Shown: piece by piece, positions 1 through 6,873 of the stretch
Position numbering within the stretch: the first letter of the stretch is position 1
Layout: each line of letters starts with the position of its first letter
NCBI GenBank assembly: GCA_947174725.1
Contig: CAMWKA010000016.1
Coordinates: 1 to 14,042, forward strand
Direction: 5' to 3'
DNA: 14,042 bases
Source: an uncultured Lachnospiraceae bacterium
GTDB taxonomy: Bacteria; Bacillota; Clostridia; Lachnospirales; Lachnospiraceae
The notes under the pieces: generated by a model
Told to the model about the DNA's origin: nothing
Seen by the model: only the letters and a program-made list of their open reading frames with translations
Databases searched by the model: none
Program-made: the position numbers and the translations under genes

Positions 1-408
1 ATACTCCAGTGCTGCCCTGTACAATTCACTATGACCTGCGGATATCCCCAATAGGCATAAAAAATATGACGGAAATAAAAAAACTGCCCCTCCGATCAGA
101 ACACTTAGGATCATTGCGCTCTGCATTACCTTCTGAAAACTGGAAACCGCCTCTTTCTCCCTACCTTCGCTTAACAGATGCGCATAATGAACGCTTCCAC
201 CGACTCCAAGTCCGTGCATACATACATTGATGATCATATAATACGGCAGGATCATGCCAATGGCCGCCAGTCCCACATCACCCATGCTTCTTCCTACAAC
301 GATAGCATCCATCATATCTGAGAATGCCAGACCTAACGAGGACAAAAGGGCCGGAACTAACATGCGCCGAAACATAGCACCGGTAAAATGATCTTTATTC
401 TGTTTCAA
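1..408 (-). CDS. MATE family multidrug/metabolite efflux transporter, N-terminal part (3' end outside window)
   Basis: Reading from 408 down to 1 gives 136 codons with no stop, so the gene continues beyond the left edge. The start is a TTG at 408-406, preceded by a strong GGGAGG Shine-Dalgarno at 420-415 with 6 nt spacing. The product begins LKQNKDHFTGAMFRRM, followed by hydrophobic helices with MATE-style motifs: an early SDMMDAIVVGRSMGD segment, then GLAAIGMILP and a glycine-rich GLGVGG turn. MATE proteins are Na+- or H+-coupled antiporters of about 450 residues in the cytoplasmic membrane that expel cationic or amphipathic compounds or envelope precursors. The start lies 14 nt inside the end of the acyltransferase gene, so the two are probably translationally coupled. 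The family is clear from the motifs; the substrate is unknown. As part of this operon it may export a product of the two upstream enzymes, which is inference. Confidence 0.85.
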   Translation of the reverse strand, partial: MKQNKDHFTGAMFRRMLVPALLSSLGLAFSDMMDAIVVGRSMGDVGLAAIGMILPYYMIINVCMHGLGVGGSVHYAHLLSEGREKEAVSSFQKVMQSAMILSVLIGGAVFLFPSYFLCLLGISAGHSELYRAALEY

Positions 409-1270
409 CCTTTGCCTCCCAAAGTCTGTTTTTTCTGACAGGGCACATTGCCTTCTTCATTCTCCTGAGTCCCGGGATTCCCATATCATCTTCCAGATTA
501 ATATACTGAAACCTGTCTTGAATCTTTTTCATCAACTCACGTTTGGCATAATAGGACACTCCCTGTAGATTCTCCGTGCTTTTTGCTACGATAATATCAA
601 ACGTATCTTTTGAAAGAGGAACGCCCGCTACCACCGATACCGGACTGCCATCCAGATACACAATCACGCCCTCTCCGAAGAGCTCCCTTCGCATACGGAT
701 CAGAGTTTCATTCACCTGATCGTCTGACAGAAAACCCTCCGAAGGCTGTCCTTTCCTACGTCTCCATTTCCGGATAATGAAAACGGCATCTTCCTCATTC
801 AACGAATCCAGCATACGTGTTTCGGGCTTGTAATCCCGTTCCACCCTATGAACCTGCGTGCGCATATTAGCGTATGCCCTTCCTTTTAATTCCAAATGTT
901 CCCTGACACTGTATATGTACTCATCTTCCATTTCATCCGGTATATAATTCCATTCATCCGGATAGTTCTTCTGCATCCATAAAACATCTTTCCATCGCAG
1001 GCAGACCATTTTAAAATCCTTTTCCTTTTTAAGTGCACTGATAAAATTCCTGACCTCGCTTTCTTCTCCACAGGGAAAATACCACGCATTGCTGCCATGC
1101 CAGACACTTTTTACACAAAACATCCTCTCACCCATATATAAAGAAAGTCCAAGCTGTTCCTGCCACAAATATAATGACGAAAATGCATGAACCGCCAGAT
1201 CATGTCCATAACTCCTCCGAAGGTATTCTATTTTTTCCTTTTCCTTACAAGTAATTTTCTGCAATATCAC
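395..1270 (-). CDS. DUF2156 / LPG-synthase C-terminal-like (MprF-C type, GNAT-fold) acyl- or aminoacyltransferase
   Basis: This is a 291-residue soluble protein with no signal peptide or membrane segment. Residues about 105-145 carry the pattern typical of DUF2156/LPG_synthase_C: an acidic stretch (PDEMEDEYIYSVREHLEL), then KGRAYANMRTQVHRVER, a Lys/Arg-rich helix. A tandem GNAT-like core follows, with the C-terminal sequence QYINLEDDMGIPGLRRMKK. In MprF this fold transfers lysine or alanine from aminoacyl-tRNA to phosphatidylglycerol. Standalone versions without the flippase domain exist and their substrates are mostly unknown. Translation starts at a GTG that overlaps the upstream stop (TAGTG, sharing one base), with AGGA about 10 nt before it. 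It sits between a formyltransferase and a MATE transporter, all coupled, suggesting one modification-and-export module. Family assignment is good; the exact reaction is not known. Confidence 0.78.
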   Translation of the reverse strand: MILQKITCKEKEKIEYLRRSYGHDLAVHAFSSLYLWQEQLGLSLYMGERMFCVKSVWHGSNAWYFPCGEESEVRNFISALKKEKDFKMVCLRWKDVLWMQKNYPDEWNYIPDEMEDEYIYSVREHLELKGRAYANMRTQVHRVERDYKPETRMLDSLNEEDAVFIIRKWRRRKGQPSEGFLSDDQVNETLIRMRRELFGEGVIVYLDGSPVSVVAGVPLSKDTFDIIVAKSTENLQGVSYYAKRELMKKIQDRFQYINLEDDMGIPGLRRMKKAMCPVRKNRLWEAKVETE

Positions 1271-2073
1271 TATTTCAATTTCCTAACTTTTTCCGTGGTA
1301 ATATATCCTCCCTTTACCGGAAACTCTGTCAGTATACCGTTGCCGTAAGACACTCTTGCACCAATCAGTTCATACTTTTCTTCTGGTGTCAGGTAGATAC
1401 ATTCATATCCATAAAAGGCTCTCAGAATCCTGTCCGCCTTTTCGGCTTCCATATCAAATGTGACCGTCCAGAAAGATTCTCCGGGATTTGCAAGATATCT
1501 TCCTTCCGTCTGCGGAACTGCACATTCTAAACATTCGTTCATATGTTCCAAAAAATACCTGAGCATCTCCGGGATGCGCATATGGACCTTTTTCATGTAA
1601 CTCATAAGCGACTCTCTCTTTTCAATGAAAAAAGTCTCCTGCAGTATAATATCTCCTGCATCATAGGCTTTCGCCATTTTATGGATTGCCAGTCCTCCTT
1701 CCGGATATTCTCCTAAAAGGATCAACGGCATGGGCCATGCGCCCCGGCAGTATGGCAGCGGCGCGGGGTGAATATTAACCATCGGAAAGACGTCCGTCAC
1801 CGGCACACGGTAATTATATCCTGCACAGACCAGAAGCTCGCATCCTGCAGCTTCTAACTCCTCCAGATCCTGTCCGGTGATCTTTTCCATGGTATACGGA
1901 ATATGATTTTCCTCTGCCAGTTCGATGATCTTTACATTGAATTCTGTTACATTATCGCAGGGGCAGGTATATATCCTGATCACATCCGCTCCTTCCTTTA
2001 ATAAGGTCTCCAATGCCGGATACATTAAATCAAATCCCAGATATACCACCTTTTTTTGCATATTTTTATTCAT
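1270..2073 (-). CDS. 10-formyltetrahydrofolate-dependent formyltransferase (Fmt/ArnA/GART-like fold), non-housekeeping
   Basis: This is a 267-residue cytosolic protein counted from the ATG at 2073. That start was chosen because AGGA lies 9 nt upstream and it falls just after the preceding stop (2087); a longer frame to 2142 exists but would overlap the lipoprotein gene. The catalytic motif of formyl_trans_N is intact: N100 and H102 in MVNIHPAPLPYCRGAWP, and D138 in AKAYDAGDI. The spacing N-x-H plus 36 residues to Asp is the same as N106/H108/D144 of GAR transformylase. The C-terminal third (around FWTVTFDMEAEKADRILRAF) resembles the C-terminal domain of Fmt and sugar N-formyltransferases. The enzyme should move a formyl group from 10-formyl-THF to an amine. 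It is shorter and more diverged than housekeeping Fmt (about 310 residues). Context links it to the DUF2156 transferase and MATE exporter rather than to translation or purine genes. The acceptor amine is unknown. Confidence 0.82.
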   Translation of the reverse strand: MNKNMQKKVVYLGFDLMYPALETLLKEGADVIRIYTCPCDNVTEFNVKIIELAEENHIPYTMEKITGQDLEELEAAGCELLVCAGYNYRVPVTDVFPMVNIHPAPLPYCRGAWPMPLILLGEYPEGGLAIHKMAKAYDAGDIILQETFFIEKRESLMSYMKKVHMRIPEMLRYFLEHMNECLECAVPQTEGRYLANPGESFWTVTFDMEAEKADRILRAFYGYECIYLTPEEKYELIGARVSYGNGILTEFPVKGGYITTEKVRKLK

Positions 2074-2086
2074 TTTTTTCCGTCCT

Positions 2087-4603
2087 TCATCCGTTCTTAT
2101 ATCCTGACACAATACTGACCGTTCCATATAAACTTCTGTCATAACAGTCTTTCAGATAATATACCCTGCTTTCACCCTGTTCTGCCTCCACCCTTTCCCA
2201 TGCCTCATCCGCTGTTCCTCCAGTCCGCCTGCCCGGCTCAACTACGGCAAAGGGAATCACTTTTGCCCGTGCGATATCCATAGCGGTATATACGGTATCC
2301 TGATAATCATATCCCAGCAAAAGGAACGGATAACTATCTTTATCCTCTCCCGGATTCTCAAAAACGGCATAAGCGGCGACTCCCTTCTCAAGCCGCGTCA
2401 GCTGCTGATAATAAGAAACGGGCTCATTCTCCGCCTCATACGCATAGATCACATTTTTTTGAAATACAGGGATATATGGCTCCCCGTTACTTTTTATGAT
2501 TTCCAGACCTGATGATGTCGTACACAGCGTCCATCCAGACTCATGTCTCTGATTCTCTGTCCAGAGACCTCTTATATAATTAATACTGTAATCTGGATAG
2601 ATCTCCGGTGCCGTATCATTTACTTCATACTCTTTTTGTGATATCACGTTATCCGATACTGTCAGCTGATCCGGATCAAGGCTTGCACTGTATAATTCTG
2701 TTCCCTGATACTGCTGCAGGATACTTTCCATCTGAGAATCATCATTCCGATTCTGCGTCAGTCTTGCAGAAACATTCAATTTGTCATAATCCAGAAGGAC
2801 GGGCTGACCAATTAAAAATCCTGACGTCACCGGCTCTATCGGGTACAGATATACTCCATCCTGCGTATAGCAGAAGATATATGCTTTCCCATCAGATACC
2901 CTTTCCACAATACTATTGATTGCCGGTATATAATTTGTGCATCGCCGGTAATTCCTGCCTCCGCTGAACAAGAACCCTCTGGTAAAATCATTCCAATCAT
3001 TGCCCCAATAATTACTTCCTAACAGGTTGACGTCCAACAGTTCTAGCCGATTGCCGGAATTTCCCTCCGGAATATAGGTAGCATACTCGGCAAGTATGCC
3101 GTTCATTACATAACACTTGGAATACTGCCAATCATTTCGCTCTCTCTGACTTTTCCAGTAATATGCCAATACCATAGGATCTTCCAGGGTAAAACTACGG
3201 GACTGTATAAAGGATGCTCTCATGTCAGACTCCACCCGTTGATTATCATCCATATAATATCCCTGTCTTACCGCTACCCAAAGTCTCTGGTCGGTCATCC
3301 TCAGCCGGCCGGTAATATAATATCCATCTATCTCAAAATTGTGAGATAAACATACGCTGCCTATCTGTGTCGCTTCGCTGACAGCAAAAGTGTTTGCTTT
3401 CCCGTCGCTTTGCAGGAAAAAATCACTATAAACAGAAGGGACTCGTCTTAGCACGTCCTGCTTTGTCAGGAAATCAATGCTGTTATCACTGACATTCCAT
3501 TCATTGTCTGCAAGCTGTTCGTTGCCATTTCCCTGAAAACATTTTACCTGCCGATCACAGCTTAGATTTTGTATCGTAAAAGAAAAATTACTATTTATTT
3601 TATAAAAACCCATATGTACATCATAACTTTTCATAGAATACTGTGATTCATCAATCTCTGCCTCTTCGCTAGATGAAACAGGAGCATCCATCATCTGAGC
3701 CACTCTTTGATTTTCCTCTTTCATCTCGCTGTCTTCCATTATCTTGCTTTGCGTGATCATCATATACACGTCCACATGATCCTCTCTGGCGGAAAAAGAC
3801 ACGTCATTAATATCAAACTGATACTGCGACTCATTTTTATGATTTATCCCTTCCTTTGCCATGATCTCCTCTGTAATATCCTGAATAACCTCTGAAAAAT
3901 CATACTCTATGAGACTTTCCGGACTCACTCCCTTTTCCAATGCTTCACGTACTTTATCTGCCTGACAAACAACAGCATATCCATTAAAATAAACGGCATA
4001 GCTGCCTACCTTTGCATTTTCTCCTCCTGTTCCCTTCTCCAACTCTCCTACAGCGTTGGCAAAAAAAGACTGATGATCCGTTGCTTCCGTGATCCAGCTG
4101 CAGAACTCCTGATAACCTTCTCCCGGTTTCTGCGCCGTATATCGGTTCGCTGCAAGAACAGTAACCATCCATCCGGAAAGTTCTCTGGTATCCTCTGTCA
4201 CTCTATTTTCATAAAAAACATAATCCACCGAAACAGGAACACGCGAAGGGGCTGTTCCGCTATCCTTATATACCATGGTCTGATACGCATAAATAAATGT
4301 ATCGCCGTTTACAAAATCCAGCAGTTCAAATCCTCTGATATCCGAAGGCTCCTTAGAATACTTTTCCGGAATATAAAAGGCATCCGGATATTCCGACTCG
4401 TACATCTGCGGATTGAATATGCTGTCCTGATAATTTATCACAGCTTCGACACCACTCTGCGACTCAATTTCCGCACGTTCTTCCTCCGTCAGATACGCAA
4501 CTGTCAGATCCCCGTTCAAAAGCGTTGTGCAGCCGCATAAAAATATAGCTGTCAAAAGCATTGACGCAATCAACATACGCTTTTTTCTGATCCATCTCAT
4601 CAT
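2087..4603 (-). CDS. Large orphan surface lipoprotein (838 aa) of the T4SS-like operon
   Basis: I do not recognise this family. The start (ATG at 4603) has a near-perfect AAGGAGG Shine-Dalgarno at 4620-4614. The N-terminus is a lipoprotein signal: basic MMRWIRKKRM, a hydrophobic core, and lipobox LCGC with Cys25. No later membrane helix is seen, so the remaining ~810 residues should sit outside the membrane, lipid-anchored. The chain is acidic, rich in Tyr, Asn and aromatic residues, and probably mostly beta in its second half. A low-complexity acidic linker (SSSEEAEIDESQ, near residues 309-320) separates an N-terminal alpha/beta part from the rest. The N-terminal part includes ATDHQSFFANAVGEL and DVHMGFYKINSNFSF. 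The gene starts 20 nt after paralogue B and ends 13 nt before the formyltransferase. Its size and position suggest a main extracellular component of the envelope complex built with VirD4/VirB4, which is inference. Confidence 0.8.
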   Translation of the reverse strand: MMRWIRKKRMLIASMLLTAIFLCGCTTLLNGDLTVAYLTEEERAEIESQSGVEAVINYQDSIFNPQMYESEYPDAFYIPEKYSKEPSDIRGFELLDFVNGDTFIYAYQTMVYKDSGTAPSRVPVSVDYVFYENRVTEDTRELSGWMVTVLAANRYTAQKPGEGYQEFCSWITEATDHQSFFANAVGELEKGTGGENAKVGSYAVYFNGYAVVCQADKVREALEKGVSPESLIEYDFSEVIQDITEEIMAKEGINHKNESQYQFDINDVSFSAREDHVDVYMMITQSKIMEDSEMKEENQRVAQMMDAPVSSSEEAEIDESQYSMKSYDVHMGFYKINSNFSFTIQNLSCDRQVKCFQGNGNEQLADNEWNVSDNSIDFLTKQDVLRRVPSVYSDFFLQSDGKANTFAVSEATQIGSVCLSHNFEIDGYYITGRLRMTDQRLWVAVRQGYYMDDNQRVESDMRASFIQSRSFTLEDPMVLAYYWKSQRERNDWQYSKCYVMNGILAEYATYIPEGNSGNRLELLDVNLLGSNYWGNDWNDFTRGFLFSGGRNYRRCTNYIPAINSIVERVSDGKAYIFCYTQDGVYLYPIEPVTSGFLIGQPVLLDYDKLNVSARLTQNRNDDSQMESILQQYQGTELYSASLDPDQLTVSDNVISQKEYEVNDTAPEIYPDYSINYIRGLWTENQRHESGWTLCTTSSGLEIIKSNGEPYIPVFQKNVIYAYEAENEPVSYYQQLTRLEKGVAAYAVFENPGEDKDSYPFLLLGYDYQDTVYTAMDIARAKVIPFAVVEPGRRTGGTADEAWERVEAEQGESRVYYLKDCYDRSLYGTVSIVSGYKNG

Positions 4604-4623
4604 AATAATTAAGCCTCCTTTTC

Positions 4624-6060
4624 CTAAACCACTGTAATGTCATGTCCGGATCGGTATAATATGATCAATAAAATAACTGCCAGCGATGACATCAGCAGGA
4701 TCATCCCCGGCGAAAAAAACTCATACGATGCTTCCAGCAGAACAGTATATTTTCTGCTGTTTCCATATTCATCCGATACTACGATCTCGTAATAACCGGG
4801 CGTCTTCAGCGGCTCTTCCTGCACATAATGATATTCCACGCCATTGCGTACCACCTTGTAACTGCATGACGGTTCTTTGGATGTTATAAAAAGCGGCGCC
4901 GTCGCTCTTCCACCCTCTATTTCCTGATCAAAGTCCAAAAACGGAGCCGTAGTATCCTTGGTCAGTTCGAGAGTATATGACAATCCGGCATCCTCCATTG
5001 AAGTAAAACAAAACCGATAGTTCCCCTCTCCCTGCAAAAAATAATGACCGCTCCGCAAAACTTCCTGCTCCGCCCCCTGATAAAATACGCGATCAAGAAA
5101 AAAGCCTTCTGGCGTCCCAATTACATTGGCATACGTCTCCTTTCCGTCAACGATCCAAAAATGAAACACTGTCATGATAATAGAGTTATCCTCCGCAGCA
5201 CTGTTTGTCATATCCGGATAGACCATCTGAATACATTTATAAAAACCATTTTCTTCATAGATACCATTCTCCGAATGACTGATATATTCACCATTGCGGT
5301 ATATCGTCTGTGTTACGCCATCTGCCGCTTTCAGATATACCGGCATGGCAACGATCGCCCCATTAGGAATATTTGTCACCAGAAGTTCCCGTTCCTCTGT
5401 TCCAAAACGTATCATTTCCTGCTCTTTATCATAAAAAAATGACATTTCTGACTCCTGTACTCCAATATCAGGAAATGACATACGATCTGTTACCGTCTGC
5501 TCCCATCCCCCGGTAATATCAAAGTAATCAGATACGATCTGGAAATCAAAAGTACAGTAACCGCCTCCTGCTTCCTCTTCTCTCTGGAACAGATATAATG
5601 TATAACTGCCATTTTCCAGCAAAAAATCCCCCTGCACAAATGCGTAAGCTTCCCCATCTTTAAGCATCTGGTAATCCAACGTCTCATCAATTGAAAAATA
5701 TGCAAACTCGACATTCTCCCCCTGTAGGACGTTGGAATAAAAACCGCCGTAATGATCCCATTCATATCGGTATCCATTCTCCGGATCACTTGTGGTCAGA
5801 CTGACTTCATCCATTAACCCGGCCTGTACAGGCAAGTCACAACAAAACAGGAAACACAGCAAAATACCTAACAACAATTGCAGTTCTCGAAAACTTGTGA
5901 GTTCCCGTTTTGTCGTATCCTCCGCAGCCTGTACTGTGCTATCCTGCTCATCGGCAGATTTTTTAAAACCGCTGCTTTTTCTTAACTCCCTTTCCATTCT
6001 CAACCCCGCCATTTCCTTTTCCCACATGGCCCGGTTTTTCGGACTGTCAAAATAAGCCAT
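4624..6060 (-). CDS. Exported single-pass membrane protein B with Ig-like region; paralogue of protein A
   Basis: This protein has 478 residues; the ATG at 6060 is preceded by AAAGGAG with 6 nt spacing. Its layout is unusual. Residues 1-58 form a charged cytosolic tail (starting MAYFDSPKNRAMWEKEMAGL). A hydrophobic segment (about 60-76) follows, with a possible signal-peptidase site after VQA (residue 80). Next comes a long extracellular region and a second helix near 449-469, leaving a short cytosolic end. Several blocks match protein A: FYSNV; NIPNGAIV (about 229-236); a GxY/GEYISHSENGIYEENGFY block; and SYTLELTKDTTAPFLDFD. Between the last block and the membrane helix B carries an extra Ig-like stretch of about 65 residues (SCSYKVVRNGVEYHYVQ and PGYYEIVVSDEYGNSRKYTV) that A lacks. 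No catalytic motif is seen. Its position between two lipoprotein genes and near VirB4 suggests a structural or adaptor role in an envelope complex. The family is unknown to me. Confidence 0.8.
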   Translation of the reverse strand: MAYFDSPKNRAMWEKEMAGLRMERELRKSSGFKKSADEQDSTVQAAEDTTKRELTSFRELQLLLGILLCFLFCCDLPVQAGLMDEVSLTTSDPENGYRYEWDHYGGFYSNVLQGENVEFAYFSIDETLDYQMLKDGEAYAFVQGDFLLENGSYTLYLFQREEEAGGGYCTFDFQIVSDYFDITGGWEQTVTDRMSFPDIGVQESEMSFFYDKEQEMIRFGTEERELLVTNIPNGAIVAMPVYLKAADGVTQTIYRNGEYISHSENGIYEENGFYKCIQMVYPDMTNSAAEDNSIIMTVFHFWIVDGKETYANVIGTPEGFFLDRVFYQGAEQEVLRSGHYFLQGEGNYRFCFTSMEDAGLSYTLELTKDTTAPFLDFDQEIEGGRATAPLFITSKEPSCSYKVVRNGVEYHYVQEEPLKTPGYYEIVVSDEYGNSRKYTVLLEASYEFFSPGMILLMSSLAVILLIILYRSGHDITVV

Positions 6061-6083
6061 TCCATACTCCTTTCATACAACAA

Positions 6084-6857
6084 TTAATAGGCAATTGCGA
6101 AACTCTGACAAAAATTTTCCTGCGACTCTGTCAGGTATTGCCGGATTATCACATTGATGCCTTCCATCAATTTAGCGGAACCGGTCGGCGCAAGGATCAC
6201 ATAATTTTCCCTCTCAACGCCTGCCGCGTCCTGCACCTGATAATCCCCCTGTTCCAGAAGCGCCTCTGCTTCCGGTTGATAACATACATATCCTATAATC
6301 TTTCCCCCTAGGAGGTCGGCGCTTACAGAATCAATATTGTCATACTTTTGTATGCTAATTCCGTCAACCGCGTAAAGTTCATTGGCAGATTCCGGGGCAA
6401 GCTGTGTGGAGACACCGACTGTCTTATTGGAAAAAACGGTTAAATCCCCTGCATACAGACCCTTGAGCGTCACCACATACACATAGCCGCTCCCATAAGA
6501 TGTGGAATATAAATGGTTTTGTGTTAAGTAGGAACAATCCATGATCGAACCAATGGCAATATCTGCTTCCCCTGCGGATAACATCCCGGTAAAATTTTCC
6601 CTGTCCGCCGAAAAATACTGCACAGAGACACCCAGCGTATCAGCAATCAACGCCACAAGTTCCGCCTCCTCTCCCTGATAATCACCTGTTTCCCTATCCT
6701 GATAGAAAAGTACGGATTCCGTATCGGGAACCGCTACCCTTAGAACGCCTTCGGACTGGATCACGGCAACGGACTGGTCTTCCTTTTTGCCGCATCCCAT
6801 GGTCATTACGCCAAACAGTAATACAAATAACGCCCTACTTATGCTCTTTTTTTTCAT
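6084..6857 (-). CDS. Lipoprotein with periplasmic-binding-protein (SBP_bac_3) fold, likely not a conventional transporter receptor
   Basis: This is a 257-residue protein. The start at 6857 (MKKKSISRAL...) is preferred over a longer frame from 6914, which overlaps the VirB4 stop. GAAGGA lies just upstream, and the chosen start gives a proper lipoprotein signal ending TMGC (Cys22), though the lipobox is not perfectly canonical. The mature part follows the amino-acid-binding family 3 pattern: GVLRVAVPDTESVLFYQ, GDYQGEEAELVALIADTLG, a FTGMLSAGEADIAIGS block and the hinge region KTVGVSTQLAPESANELY. In family members an Arg after the GxxxT motif and an Asp in the second lobe bind the amino acid. 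Here the aligned stretches read SIMDCSYLTQNHLY and GYVCYQPEAEAL, with neither residue. No ABC permease or ATPase lies next to it. It sits 16 nt after VirB4 and 23 nt before protein B, so a role as a repurposed extracellular part of the secretion complex is likely (inference). Confidence 0.8.
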   Translation of the reverse strand: MKKKSISRALFVLLFGVMTMGCGKKEDQSVAVIQSEGVLRVAVPDTESVLFYQDRETGDYQGEEAELVALIADTLGVSVQYFSADRENFTGMLSAGEADIAIGSIMDCSYLTQNHLYSTSYGSGYVYVVTLKGLYAGDLTVFSNKTVGVSTQLAPESANELYAVDGISIQKYDNIDSVSADLLGGKIIGYVCYQPEAEALLEQGDYQVQDAAGVERENYVILAPTGSAKLMEGINVIIRQYLTESQENFCQSFAIAY

Positions 6858-6873
6858 ACCTTTTTTCCTTCTT

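Noticed and set aside
1270..2142. Housekeeping methionyl-tRNA formyltransferase (fmt), or a longer form starting at 2142
   Set aside because: The protein is shorter and more diverged than Fmt and lies outside the usual def-fmt context. The longer start would overlap the lipoprotein gene, while the ATG at 2073 has a well-placed Shine-Dalgarno.
4073..4540. Plus-strand open frames such as 4073-4540, 8095-8541, 5044-5442 and 7039-7425
   Set aside because: They lie opposite well-supported minus-strand genes, show no recognisable domains and have Arg/His/Ile-rich composition typical of antisense shadows.
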